Below are positions 1 to 10,588 of a stretch of 64,000 bases of DNA, in pieces. Origin of the DNA: Lingula anatina. Its lineage: Eukaryota; Brachiopoda; Lingulata; Lingulida; Lingulidae. A model generated the notes under the pieces. The model was not told where the DNA came from and did no database searches. It saw nothing but the letters and a program-made list of their open reading frames with translations. The stretch lies in NCBI RefSeq assembly GCF_001039355.2, contig NW_019775641.1, forward strand, positions 17,631 to 81,630, given 5' to 3'. Position 1 is the stretch's first letter, and each line of letters opens with the position of its first letter. The translations under genes and the position numbers were made by a program.

Positions 1-167
1 GGTTATACTACAAAAGTACCTAATTTTCTTGTGCCTGTAATTGTATGCAAATGTATGCAAATTGTATGCAAATGCTCTAAAAATATATATCAAGCTATAG
101 ATCGTTCTCAGTCCCATGCACATACGACTAGCAAAGGTGAATTAGGCGTATTCCATCACAAACCCAC

Positions 168-347
168 CAATTCTGCATAATCTCTGGCTTCGGCGGCTTT
201 ATTCCACGTTGTTTCAATCCTCTCGTGGCGAATTAACGATGTGACCACCATTCTCAGTCTCGTTATTCTCGCCAAGGGCCCGCCACCAGGACCAAAAGTG
301 CCCCGAAGCTTCCTATATGACATCTTGTACGGGTAACGTAGTGACAT
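168..347 (-). CDS. MRPL17: Mitochondrial ribosomal protein L17, first coding exon (partial gene)
   Basis: The exon reads from ATG at 347 down to 168 and gives 60 residues. They match the N-terminus of the bL17 family: a basic start, then LRMVVTSLIRHERIETTW and KAAEARDYAEL. Bacterial L17 and human MRPL17 share the R(N/M)(L/V)(V/T)..L..HERIE core followed by the K/A-rich helix ending in AE(K/L). A canonical donor (GTGGGT on the minus strand, 167-162) follows the Leu codon in phase 0, so the track's last three residues are intron. The remaining exons lie to the left of the window. The protein is a structural component of the large mitochondrial ribosomal subunit. A second in-frame Met at residue 9 could be the start; I chose the first because no upstream in-frame Met competes. 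The gene diverges from the archaemetzincin gene, with about 0.9 kb between start codons. Confidence 0.85.
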
Positions 348-999
348 TGTTGGCTGTGGAAGTTAAATCAGTAAAAATGGTAAAATAATATGATTCAAGA
401 TATCTTTCTCAACTTTCCATGCAAACAGAATAGTGCCGCAGAAAATTAATTTTCGGGACTCTATTTGTTAGAGAACAGCCGCATTCCTTTTGGGTTCGAG
501 TCACTGGGTTCGAGTCCGTTCTACGTCTTTAATTAAAGTTAGTATTTTGTAATTTATTTATCATCTTTTTATTGAGACAATAACACATCAGTTTAAGTAG
601 CTTATGGAAGATGTTCGCTGCGTTTAACGTGTGTGATGGAACAAAGAGGTTTATTAGTTTTCTAATTAATACCAGTAACTAGAGCTACGACGAACGTTGC
701 CTACTTATTAGCAATTGGTGTTGATGATAAAATAAATGATTTACTATGACATCGTCAGTTTAAGATTATAAAAATTGCCAAAAGAAACGGAAATGACTTT
801 ATATTTTTATAATGTTCATTCCTTCCTGTGGTATATCATGTAAAATTTAAGAGAAAGATTGCATTTGAAATACGAAAGTGAAAGTGAAATTGACAGGAGT
901 AGCAGACAGTCTGCTGTTACCTCGTGACTTAGGTCATGTGTCACATTTCTGGTTTTCAGTATCAGACCATCAGGGTATTCAAACTGTTTTTTTTTTCAT

Positions 1000-1031
<32 letters not shown>

Positions 1032-1282
1032 GTGTTAATTCGCACAATTATAACTTAATTGACCTCTTCGTATAACACAGCCTCCCACAACCTTATAATA
1101 CCACTTACAAAATTTAAACAAGATTCATGTTTTTATGTCCCATATCAGATGAAAGATATGTACCCTTACATGCATGTACAGACTTTTACAATCTTTTGAG
1201 ATACTTTTTATCAATTACTTATGAAAATAAGTACTTCACAAGAATTTATCAACTTTGCAGTCGCCGGGGTTCATTTGTCCAC
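348..1282. promoter_or_regulatory. Divergent intergenic region between MRPL17 and archaemetzincin
   Basis: No conserved coding signal is visible. The region separates two start codons that point away from each other and so must hold the MRPL17 5' end and probably the archaemetzincin promoter. It contains a (TA)n run near 1000-1026 and two GGTTCGAGTC boxes near 499-520. A pyrimidine/AG acceptor-like site ends at 1260, so the archaemetzincin 5' UTR may be spliced. No TATA or other core element can be assigned with confidence. Confidence 0.35.
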
Positions 1283-4200
1283 ATGCCAAAACACTTTAAG
1301 CCCCCAGGAGAAGATGAACGTTTGGGTGCTATTGGGATCAGGAAGAAAAAGGTAACAATCATGGTTCAGCATTAACTATGGGTGCTTTCCCAGAGATTTA
1401 GATTGATCTAGAGATTAAGATTTAGATCGACCTAACTCCCTGGGGGTTCACTCTAAATTGCAGTCAGCCGAGCGGGCACCATAGTTAATTGCCCCCTTAC
1501 AGCTTTTAGTAGGCGGTACTGACACTTAAGCCGGCCAAGCTGACAGTAAACTAGTGAGACTCCCCACAGGGATAGATCGATCTAAAAATCTATGGAAATG
1601 GGGTGTATATTGTATTGTATTGTATTGTATTTATAGAAACAGTTTTATTTGTTTATATACATTATATTATATTGCATTGCATTGCATTGCATTGCATTAC
1701 ATTACATTCCATTATATTACATTATCTTATTTTTATAAAAACCATAATTATCTGTTTATATACATTAACTTTCAACATGTTTTTTTCCTGTTTACAGTAT
1801 CTCTCTAGTACCAGTGCCGCTTCATCAGAAAAAGTAACAAGATCAAAGGCCAGAGCAGCTACAATAAGCAGTGATGACTATATTCTGGAACACAGTAGAC
1901 TTTACATGCACCGGAGAAGTCCAGCCGAACCATCGGCAGACTTGCTGAAAGCTCTGACTCCAGGTGTGGGTCTCTTTTTCTTATTGCCATAATTAAAGGA
2001 ATGCAGGATAACTTGAATATTACTTTTTAGTGATTTATGTGTATATATATATGTATGTATACTATCATGCTCATGCTTTATTTTTTGTGTACTGTGCATA
2101 CGTAAATTAAAAGACATTTTGCTTCAAACAAAACGGGCAATACAATGAAGACATTTGGCCAAAAGCTCTTATACCAGATATTATTATATATAATATATCT
2201 TTTAAGATATAAATTTTGTCAGTCAAGTTATGAAGGGGGAACAAGTGAACTACTGGTGTTATGTAATGAATGAAATAATTCAATTCCAAAACAAGCTTGT
2301 GTACACTGAACAAATCACAGAATATCAGTGAAAAAAATATGATGACAGTTTCTCCTCATTCATAGTCTTGATCTACCAGCAGAATGTCACAAATATCAAA
2401 CGCGATTCAGGGACGGATCCAGAATTATTTGAAGGGAGGGGGAGTCCAGAATGACAGGCCTTGGATACAAAGCCAAACATCACCCCCTTTGCATGGGGTT
2501 CAAGGCTGCTCAAGGACCCCGAAAAATTTTTATTGTTTTGGAGGGGAAACTGTGCCCTTTGGTACGGTTTAGAGTGACGATTTAGCCACAGTCAAAAATT
2601 CTAGTTTCAAGAGGGGAATAATGGTATGATAGATTTTTTTAGAAACCGAAGGAGGGATCAGGACCCCCCTGACCTCCTCCCCCCCTCTAAATCCGCCACT
2701 GCGATTGATGCTGTAACTCTTTTATTTATATATATATTATTATCTAATACTCAAATTACTCTACCTGTCTCAAAAAGGAATTGCTAAGTTGGCTCTATGA
2801 GCCTCTCTCCAATTATTAATCTCATTATGTTGCAATTTAAATTTAATTTATATTTATCTAAGAAGGTGTTCACAGGGTAAACCAACATTAGGAGGTTTGA
2901 TTTCATCGCTTAGATATCTGGTGAAACAGATAATTCACTCTGTCAGTACAATTCAAATATTATTAAGTTATTTTCAAATAATATGAATATTTAGCGAACG
3001 ACGATGTAATTAATTAAAAAGTGTTATATAGTATAACATCTCTTATGTGTGAGTGTGTAAGCGAGTGTTTGTTTGTTTGTTTTTGTATTGTCATGTATTC
3101 ATGATGTATTGTGTCAATAAAAAAAAAAAAAGCAGTAACTCTTTTTAGTATTCAATCATTTCCCATCATTCCAGACCCTGACCTATTTCTCCCTATGCCA
3201 AAGCCGCACGACATGGACTGGTTAGCTCACCACCCTGAGAAGGGTCAGACCTTCGAACAGTTTGTGGCACAGCCCCACAATAAACCCGATGCTAAGCGCA
3301 ATATCATTCACCTGCTGCCGTTGAGGTTCTTTGAGAAGTCGGTGCCAGATGATGCATTAGAGGCGTTGAAGGAGTATGCCTCGTATTTTTTCTTGGGGAT
3401 GAAAGTGAAGATTTTGAAGGGGAAATATTTTGCCAAGAAAGTTGTTCATCGTAAAAATCCTGATACAGGACACACACAGGTGGATATTGACTTGTTTCTT
3501 TATTTCTTTTATGTTTGTTTATTAATTGATACACAGATGAATACTTTAAAATTATCATATAATCATATTGAAGCAAGGTACTGTTTAAACAAATGTTTTA
3601 AAAAATGCATTTAAACCATGCATCCCCGCAGAGACTTACTTTTACCACCTTCCCTCCTTCCACTCCCCCCTCCCCCATTCCCCACTCACCCCCCCCCCCC
3701 CCCCCCATCCCCCACTCACAGTGCAAATGCCTTGTCAATTCAAATGGATGTTTTCACATAAAAGCATTACAATGGGAGATAAAAAACTGACTGCACTCAG
3801 GCTAGGGTAGTTGGGCAAATGAAATTTTATGCTAGAGAAAATACAGGAGCTGGTATTGGGCAATCGTTGTAATCAGTCAGTTGTCAGCGGATGGACAGTG
3901 TCATCATGGAGAGTCTAATCTCTCACCCACACAGTCATTTCTGTACCTAATTTCCTCTCCAGCAAGTGTAGCACTATGCTGTGGCGTAGAGAACATAACT
4001 GTCCTTGCCTTATGAGTCGTTCACACACAGACAGACACACACAAACACACCCTGGCAGGCATTTATAAAGCGAACCTAGCAGTTTCACTGTGCATTTTGT
4101 ATGGGAGCTGGGTGGACTTGTGGACTAGTGTATGCTGCTGCATTTGTAAAGAGAACCTAGCAGTTTCACTGTGCATTTTGTACGTGAGCTGGGTGGACTT

Positions 4201-6011
4201 GTGCACTAGTGTGTGCTGCTGTGGTAAGTCCTGTTCTTATTGATTCAGAAGTTATTGGAGGATAAAGAGGAAGAGGAGGTAGGAAGGGGGAGGTGGGGAG
4301 TTCTTCATCTTACAAGGTATTTAGTATCCTCAAAGTGATTGTTGGATTTATTGTCTAATGGAATGCATTACAAAAGTCTGGAAGTTTAATATTTTGAAGG
4401 TCCATTGGTCCAAATGTTCACTATTTAACCTTCAGACCAATATACCTTTTTATTGAAAAACTGATAAGATTTTGGACCAATGAACCTTCCGACTCTCCAG
4501 TCGCACTTGCCTATTGAAAAGGGTGGATTAAAAATACATGTAGCTTGCTATGCCAGCCAGGGCTGTATGTGAAACTTGGAAATAAGGTGAAGTTCATTGG
4601 GGCTCACTTGTGAATGTATACTTGGGGCTATTTAAAGAAGCCAAAGATGTGAGGGGTTAGGGTGGGCTCACCCTCCCCCCTCCCCCCTCCCCCCCCACAT
4701 GCACACACACTTCACCTTCTCCCTTTGGTATGCTTGAAATGGTGTCGATGGGTTAGCTGATACAGCTGNCCCCCATTCTCCACTCACCCCTCCACTTCTT
4801 CACCCCTTTCCCCTTGTATCTTCAATGAAATCTAAATCTTTTGTATATTAATTAGCAGTGACTTTGTTTCAGGTACATGCTGAGCACATTCTGTTACACG
4901 TGCTAGGTTGGGGGTGTCTCGATAGTCCGAAGGTTCATTGGTCCGAAAAACGATAACATTTTCATCACTTTTTTAATCAAGGGTTCATTGGTCCGAAGAT
5001 TCTGTGGTGAACATTCGGACCAATGAACCTTCGGACTTTTGCTACGGCCCCACTAGGTCTGGTACAAGAGGACTCCCTTCTCCACCACCCACATCTCACC
5101 AATGCATCAATGAATTCTAAAATCTCAATAGCAAAATCTTTTTTATATGACATCAGTAGTGTTATTGTTTCAGGTAAATGCTGAGCACATCCTGCTCAAC
5201 ATGCTAGGTCTAGTACAAGAGAACTCCTACTGTGTGGCTGGTATTACACTGTGTGATCTGTACCCCAGGGAAGAGTGGAACTTTGTCTTTGGTCTGGCCA
5301 GTCTGTCATCTCGCTGTGGGGTCTACTCCTTGGCAAGGTACCTGCCTGGGTTTGGTGAGGAGGAGGAGGAGGAGGAGACAGAGGAGGAAAGGTAAGTTAT
5401 TACATGTACTAACTCTGATTTAAATACTCAAAGGGGGGGGGGAGAGGTAATAATCTTTACTCAATCATTTTACTGTATATATGTACAATATAAGAAGGGT
5501 GTTTACAAAATTTTTAATTTGGAGTCATTTTGGATCCCCTTCCCCCCAAATGCAGCACCAAAATAATGATAATAAAATTATTAATTTGGTTATCCTTTTG
5601 GCGTTTTGATTAACTTTGGCAAATCCAAATGAATGTCTTGTTTTCAAGTTAGCTGTGGTTAAGTTGAAGTTGTTACATTTTTCAGTTGTTACATTTTCTT
5701 TTTTTTTTCTTGACAGTGTGGCATCAACGAATTTGATACGAAGGGCATGTCTTCTCATGTGTCACGAGATAGGACACATGTTTGGATTGCGACATTGTAT
5801 CTATTTTAAATGTATCATGAATGGCTCCAATCATCTGATGGAATTTGACAGGAAGTTGCTTTTTTTGTGTCCTGTATGTTTACGGAAACTTCACCATTCT
5901 TTGGCGTTTGATATTGTGGAACGTTACAAGAATATGTTGGTGTTTTGTGAAAAGTATGGAATTACTGATGAAGCTGAGTGGCTGAGGCACAGGATTTCCA
6001 AACTACAATAG
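1283..6011 (+). CDS. AMZ2: Archaemetzincin (AMZ1/AMZ2-type zinc metallopeptidase), 5 exons
   Basis: Exons are 1283-1351, 1798-1963, 3175-3479, 5174-5391 and 5717-6011. All have GT-AG boundaries and consistent phases (0, 1, 0, 2) and give 350 residues, close to human AMZ2 (about 360). The catalytic signature HEIGHMFGLRHC spans residues 269-280: zinc ligands H269, H273 and H279, catalytic base E270. The family's second, structural zinc site is C280, C285, C304 and C307 (CPVC). Upstream blocks DWLAHHPE, YFLGMKVK, GITLCDLYPREEWNFVFG and SLARYLP are also AMZ landmarks. An acidic run (residues about 240-250) precedes the catalytic exon. The gene is probably a cytosolic aminopeptidase-like protease; physiological substrates are poorly known for the family. 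An in-frame Met at 1127 could extend the N-terminus, but the AG at 1259-1260 looks like a splice acceptor. I cannot separate AMZ1 from AMZ2 orthology by eye. The gene spans the contig join at 4769. Confidence 0.9.
1378..1605. mobile_element. MITE family A, copy 1 (archaemetzincin intron 1)
   Basis: A roughly 230-bp element with imperfect inverted ends built on AGATCGATC-like blocks. Its internal core (CCCTTACAGCTTTTAGTAGG) is shared with the copies at 10336-10588 and 46769-46993. The outer ends resemble GGTTCCCATA / TGGGAATGG. It has no coding capacity, so it is a non-autonomous element. Confidence 0.7.
1605..1722. repeat. Pentanucleotide microsatellite (TATTG/CATTG/CATTA)n
   Basis: Runs of TATTG, then CATTG, then CATTA/CATTC units, partly interrupted. 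It lies in archaemetzincin intron 1. Open frames across it on both strands are low-complexity artefacts. Confidence 0.85.
2408..2701. mobile_element. hAT-like non-autonomous element with 5-bp flanking repeats
   Basis: It starts CAGGGACGGATCCAG and ends CTAAATCCGCCACTG, an imperfect terminal inverted repeat of about 15 bp. The immediate flanks are identical (CGATT at 2403-2407 and 2702-2706), consistent with a target-site duplication. It is 294 bp with no ORF. CAGNGGCGGATCCAG-type ends resemble hAT-derived MITEs, but hAT elements usually make 8-bp duplications, so the superfamily is uncertain. A relative lies at 13150-13386. Confidence 0.7.
3087..3132. repeat. Low-complexity tract ending in poly-A near 3120
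   Basis: A T/G-rich stretch followed by a run of 13 A, located 40 bp upstream of the archaemetzincin exon 3 acceptor. The apparent N-terminal extension of the exon 3 frame comes from this intronic sequence. Confidence 0.6.
4060..4221. repeat. Tandem duplication, two units of about 81 bp
   Basis: Units 4060-4140 and 4141-4221 share almost all bases, including AACCTAGCAGTTTCACTGTG and AGCTGGGTGGACTTGTG. They differ at a handful of positions. The repeat is intronic in archaemetzincin and non-coding. Confidence 0.85.
4397..4490. mobile_element. Palindromic MITE with GGTCC(A/G)AA ends, copy 1
   Basis: Inverted arms GAAGGTCCATTGGTCCAAA and TTTTGGACCAATGAACCTTC flank a short AT-rich centre. It belongs to the same family as the element inserted at 4911-5050. 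It has no coding capacity and is likely a short foldback element. Confidence 0.7.
4769..4769. other. Single N, probable contig join inside archaemetzincin intron 3
   Basis: One ambiguous base interrupts otherwise clean sequence between homopolymer-rich stretches. By analogy with 25395, where the N separates two copies of one block, it probably marks a scaffold join rather than a single uncalled base. Confidence 0.5.
4874..5066 (+). pseudogene. Decayed duplicate of archaemetzincin exon 4 start, split by a palindromic insertion
   Basis: After a TTTGTTTCAG acceptor, 4874-4910 reads VHAEHILLHVLG, nearly the same as the real exon at 5174 (VNAEHILLNMLG). The homology resumes around 5056 (GLVQEDS versus GLVQENS). 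The interruption is a foldback element with a perfect 24-bp inverted repeat (4924-4947 and 5014-5037). The duplicate loses similarity after the Asp-Ser codons, before the conserved GITLCDLYP block, so it cannot replace the true exon. The preceding intron tail is also duplicated in weaker form. This is a partial tandem exon duplication that was later disrupted. Confidence 0.75.
4911..5050. mobile_element. Foldback MITE with perfect 24-bp inverted repeats, copy 2
   Basis: The arms at 4924-4947 and 5014-5037 are exact reverse complements containing AAGGTTCATTGGTCCGAA. A third partial arm (GGTTCATTGGTCCGAAG) lies at 4982-4998, inside the element. It interrupts the duplicated exon fragment, so the insertion came after the duplication. 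Confidence 0.75.
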
Positions 6012-6070
6012 TCACGATAAGCAGGACATTTTTAGAAAATTATTTGAAAACTTTATTGAATTAGAAATTC

Positions 6071-6076
6071 AATAAA
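6071..6076 (+). terminator. Polyadenylation signal AATAAA for archaemetzincin
   Basis: The canonical hexamer lies 60 bp after the stop codon, in AT-rich sequence. This would give a very short 3' UTR. It is the first AATAAA downstream of the gene. Confidence 0.65.
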
Positions 6077-6992
6077 TCACACATTCCTGTATCGTTACTT
6101 TGCAGTGTGATAAAACAAGATCTTTTCAAGGGGGGAAAATATCAATTTTTCAGATGCATAATTTTGGAATCATTGTGGTACAGGTATTTTCTCTGTATAG
6201 AAGAGAACTATCAGGTATCCTGCTTTTCAGTTGTGTTGTAATCACTCAACAGGAATGTTCTAATTTTCTGAATTTTCAGAATTTACGATTTAAAAAAATA
6301 CAGTATCTGTAAAATTCAGAATTTTCCCCATTGAATAGATCGAGTAATTACTGATATTTTCTGATTTCATTCAGCTAAGTGCCCTGAAAAGATAAAGTGT
6401 TCTTAATATATAAATAATTTTAATTTACTCTATATACATTCAGATGCTGTGACCTTAATTTCTTTGCCATACACTAATATTTTATGTGTGCAGCAACATT
6501 TATTTATGCTCTGATAATATAGAATGTCAAGATAGAATGCGTCACTTAACTCCCAACAATCTCATACATTGACACAATGAAAATACACAGTCAAAAATGT
6601 GTGCATCACAAGATAATTTTATATATGTATAAGTGAATCAAAAGTTTAATATATAAATTAATATAAATTAAAATGATCAGATTTAATTAAGACCTGTATA
6701 TATTACATACATTTATAATTACATTGGATTTCTTTAAATGTATTTATTGTAAACTGGACAATAGATCTAGAATACCTTACAGATTGGCAATACCAGTCCA
6801 AGAAAAAGTTGGTGAAAAGTAGAAAAACATCGCTCAGCTGATAAAATTATCTGAATGATATACAGTGTATATTCAAAAACATATCATTTTTTGAAGTTTT
6901 TTTTAGTCTGTAAATATAAATGTTAAAATTCTTCTCATTTGATATCACTGGAATAAAAATGGACTGAACAGAACTGGTGTTTTATTTCTTAG
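6077..6992. other. AT-rich intergenic sequence, nothing recognised
   Basis: Short frames only, no splice-bounded conserved peptide and no clear repeat structure. Confidence 0.5.
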
Positions 6993-7289
6993 CTTTTCAT
7001 CAGATCAAGGAACTAACACAAACTCAGAGGTGATTGCGATAGATGTGGGTGTGGTGAGTAAATTGCGGTGTAGATGTCCTCTGCTGTCGAAGATTCTGGA
7101 CGTTGTAAAAAGAAAAATCAATACCCGTGTTAGAAATGGAAACAACGTCACCCCGCGAGTCTTTTGTGAAAAAGAAACTGCTTTGGTTTTTAACCTAGCA
7201 ACGACTGTGCGCTACAACGCATCCACCGTGCAAGTTGATAAAAAACAAATTGTCCAGGTAACATCTGGAGACTTGTGGGAGTCTTGTCA
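6993..7289 (+). CDS. Putative orphan exon, unrecognised
   Basis: A 297-bp stretch is open in one frame from a good acceptor (TTTATTTCTTAG, ending 6992) to a good donor (GTAAGT at 7290). It would encode about 98 residues, including CRCPLLSKILDVVKRKINTR and VTSGDLWESC. The composition is mixed, neither low-complexity nor transposon-like to my eye, and I recognise no domain. No partner exon was found on either side. It could be an exon of an unrelated gene, a remnant of the missing upstream part of the PTP1 locus, or chance. Confidence is low because only its boundaries and openness support it. Confidence 0.25.
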
Positions 7290-8404
7290 GTAAGTAGATT
7301 ATCAGTGCTTTCCGTATTTAAATTTACATGTACATGTACCATCATGCCTTTGTTTGGTAAATAAGTTGCGTCCCTGACGACAGTAGTAAGATTTCTTTCC
7401 GCTGCTACTGGCATTTGCCGGAATCGTTGGCCGAGAACTCGCGAAAAGTGGATGAATTGGTCGAAAAGTCGACGGATGGGAGTAGCAGGGAAAAAAAAGC
7501 CAAGCTGTATAATATTTTTGGAACGAGACGACTATAGTAAATCCCAAGAGCGCCAGTAACCCAAATAAAAAAAATCATCCAGCACGTTGGCAGAGTAAAA
7601 ACAGTATGAACATCTAAGTAATCTCAAGGAAACTTTTACAAGAAATCATTCAGCCTATAATTTATCTTAAATAGCGACTGATAAGGACCGTAGAGACCCT
7701 TGAACTCTAAAGTGATATCTGTTTCTAAGGCTTCATTCACATGCAATGTCTATTTTCTAAATTCTATTTTCTGTTCGCGGTATGTCTTATGATCACGGTC
7801 TGTGCCCTGAATATCCCGCGGCGTAATTACTGGCAGCGCGAGCCAGTTACTATAAGTTACTTTAAGTAACTCAATGAGTTTTAAATTCACGACGAATATG
7901 ACCAGTGGTAGATAACTTTTAGGTAACAAAGTTTTCAATTCTCTATACAATTGACAATTACTGCTATTGAAAGAGTCGTCAACGTGGACATTGTAAAGAA
8001 AAATGATCTTTAGTTTGAAAGTAATTTTCCTAGATCTGGTCAATTTAAATGTATTTTCCTATCACTTTTCCATTATTAATGACTCATAGGGTTCTGATAG
8101 TGTTTAGCTTGCACAAATTTCCACAGCGCTCAACTAATGATCGTGTTTGTATCAGGCGATTCAGTGGTAACGTATGTTCTTTCTTACGCTTTTGTCACTT
8201 CAAACAGTTATCAATTTATTTGCTTACAAAACAGAAATGCGTGGGCGTAAAATTGGGACGTTTGTGGATTTTCGTTCTATACACCTGTAAGTTTTAAAAA
8301 ATTGGATAATACATCGAATTCATTCAATTCCATTTTTTGAGACTTGTGAAACTTGTGAAATGCACCTCTATATTGGGTTTGGGTGTAGAATGTTGGGCAC
8401 AATG

Positions 8405-8500
8405 TCCGTACTATCGTCGACAGAGCATTTAAAATATTACTAGCTTACAAACTGTAGTTGACAGCGCTTTTTGTCACTGCATGGAGTGCTCCAGCGCGAA
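8405..8500 (-). repeat. Inverted fragment of the 9225-9545 repeat
   Basis: The reverse complement of about 8450-8500 (GGAGCACTCCATGCAGTG, then GCTGTCAAC) matches 9360-9395 (GGAGCACTTCATGCAGTG, then ATTGACAAC). AGCATTTAAAATATTA matches the reverse of the 9415-9428 end. It is a divergent, inverted relative of the dispersed repeat described at 9225. Confidence 0.5.
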
Positions 8501-8679
8501 AAAGTAGGTCATGCATTAATTGATACGAGTAAGTCTTGGACAAACGAGTTTTTTCTATCCTAAGTTTGTGAAAGTCTGGGGTTAAGTACGTTGTTTGTAC
8601 AACTTTTTTTATTAATTAAAAGCAAATGCATAGCATACTGGAACTTACTTTATTGTTTTGAACTCAAATATAATATCTT

Positions 8680-8804
8680 CCCTCTACCAGGGTCGCAGTG
8701 AACATTTTTGTCTGAATCGACATCAGACCAAAATGACTGTCTATTTATCTAGAGACATGTCTGTGAATATCTGTAGAAAATCAATCTGTTGCCCTGGTAG
8801 AGGG
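8680..8804. mobile_element. Short foldback MITE (CCCTCTACCAGGG ends)
   Basis: Inverted ends at 8680-8693 and 8791-8804 match at 13 of 14 positions. The element is about 125 bp, with no ORF. Confidence 0.55.
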
Positions 8805-9224
8805 TAGAACAATGAGCCCTCTACTTCACAGTCAACCTGTTGTAGGGACTTTTTGTGCCGCTGTTGTTATCAGACTTGTCTATATAATTAAAACTTGAAA
8901 AATTATGTTTTTCAAATGTAATGTCTGACAAGTTCAATGAATGTCTGACATCGAGACATTTGTGTCAGACAATTTTAGCCTGGTGAACGTATAGGAAAAG
9001 TGCACATTTTGTATGAATAAAAGTACACATGAAATGCAAAACATTGTTGACATTATGTTGCACATCAATAATAGATTATGAGGGGCCCTTCCCTTTCGGT
9101 TGATAACACTGATGTTGTGGGAAATACACATCGGTGTCATTTTTTTTACTACACATTTGCATTGAGTTGTTTGGGAGAATCTGATTCTGAGTCCAAGCGT
9201 GGATATTCCATTTGAGCTCAAAAC

Positions 9225-9545
9225 AAGAAAGTAAGTTCCAGTTGATTATGCATTTGCTTTAAATTAATACGTTTTACAAACAACGCATGAAACACCAGAA
9301 ATTCGCAAGGAGGCTAGAAAATGTTCGTTGGGGCAAGACTGCATGGCCTCCATTTTTGCGCTGGAGCACTTCATGCAGTGGCAAAAAGCATTGACAACTG
9401 GGACACTTAGGACTTAATATTTTAAATGCTCCGTCATCAGAGAGTACGTACATTGCGACTGAAATGCTGACGTTGTACATGTCCTGTACAGAGATACTAA
9501 AAGGCTAGTGTTTAGCGACCGGCAGGTCCTTTTCATAGCTGATCG
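9225..9545 (+). repeat. Dispersed repeat R, copy 1
   Basis: About 300 bp closely match 14005-14376 in the same orientation, including CGCAAGGAGGCTAGAAAATG and ACTGCATGGCCTCCATTTT. Copy 2 carries an extra 60-bp or so block after GGGACACT. No coding signal. It is probably part of a non-autonomous element or a tRNA-derived retroposon. Confidence 0.7.
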
Positions 9546-10335
9546 ATCAGCAATTATAGCCAGTGGATCTAGGCGGCAAAAGTGGCACAGGGAAAACCTT
9601 GGAATTGAGAAGGGCACTTTAAAGTCACATGCAATTAACTAATACTGGCTTGACAGAAGTATTCTTGGCTTCAACAGAGTGTCATAAACATTTGGAATAG
9701 AGAACAAATAAAAATACTTGGCAGATTCTCTTCAAAAACAATCATTAAAAAACAAAGTAACCGTAGGAAAACCAGTTAAATTCAGAACCTAAGTGTAATT
9801 TTCTCAAAACTCCTCTGACAAAGGAGAGTAACTGATTTTTTTCTTTCAGTGTTAAATTTAAGTTCTGAGTGCTGCTTCATACATGATCTAGCAGTAATTT
9901 TTGCTGCCTCTCCCTTTCGTGTCGTCTAGCTGCCTTTTGTACCTGTTATTAAAACCATTAGTGGTTTTTTGATTTTCAACATTTACTTGCACCCAATTAG
10001 TGTTTCTTAGTGGGGAAGGCCTGATCAATTTCCTAAATGTGTATTATTTATAATAATAACAATATTGATTTTTATTCAAATTGTAACCTACAACATTACA
10101 GTTGGAAGAAGCAGAATTTAACATTTTTACAGAGGAAAGTGCAAATTCAATTCATGAGGTTATATGTCAATTAAATGACACCTGAGGTAGATTATACTTG
10201 CAAAATAGAATTACCCTTAACGCTACACCAAATCTAAAATTAAACCACTAACTTCCAAATTCACTTGATACAGGTATTATTGATTTAATCGACCCAACCC
10301 AGCTGTGTATAAATATTGCCTTGACACTAAGACAA

Positions 10336-10588
10336 GGTTCCCATACCTAGATCGATCTAACAGGGGCGATCCATCTCCTAGGGATTTGTGGCTAAATTGC
10401 TTTCAGCTTAAGCGGCTTAGATGTCTAGCACGCCTACTGAATCTGCTTAATGATAATTAATTGCCCCCTAGCAGCTTTAGTAGGCGTGACAGACATCTAA
10501 GCCGCTTAAAATGATTGCAATTTAACGAGAATCCCCTAGGAGATGGATCGATCCTCATTTATTACGATAGGGTCTGGGAATGGTCCCT
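10336..10588. mobile_element. MITE family A, copy 2
   Basis: Starts GGTTCCCATACCTAGATCGATC and ends near GGGAATGGTCCC. The interior has inverted GCGGCTTAGATGTCTAGCACGCCTAC / GTAGGCGTGACAGACATCTAAGCCGC arms and a TTAATTGCCCCCTAGCAGC core shared with copies 1 and 3. Its right end is duplicated at 10784-10859. Confidence 0.75.

Noticed and set aside
480-530. Possible tRNA gene, from two GGTTCGAGTC boxes
   Set aside because: The second box is not flanked by a stem that pairs, and no acceptor, D or anticodon arms could be built. At most a tRNA-derived fragment.
1603-1963. Longer open frame running into archaemetzincin exon 2
   Set aside because: Its N-terminal half is microsatellite translation (Tyr/Ile/Leu/His repeats). 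A TTTACAG acceptor at 1797 marks the true exon start in the same frame.
3605-3790. Pro-rich frame after archaemetzincin exon 3
   Set aside because: It is a translation of intronic C-rich low-complexity sequence.
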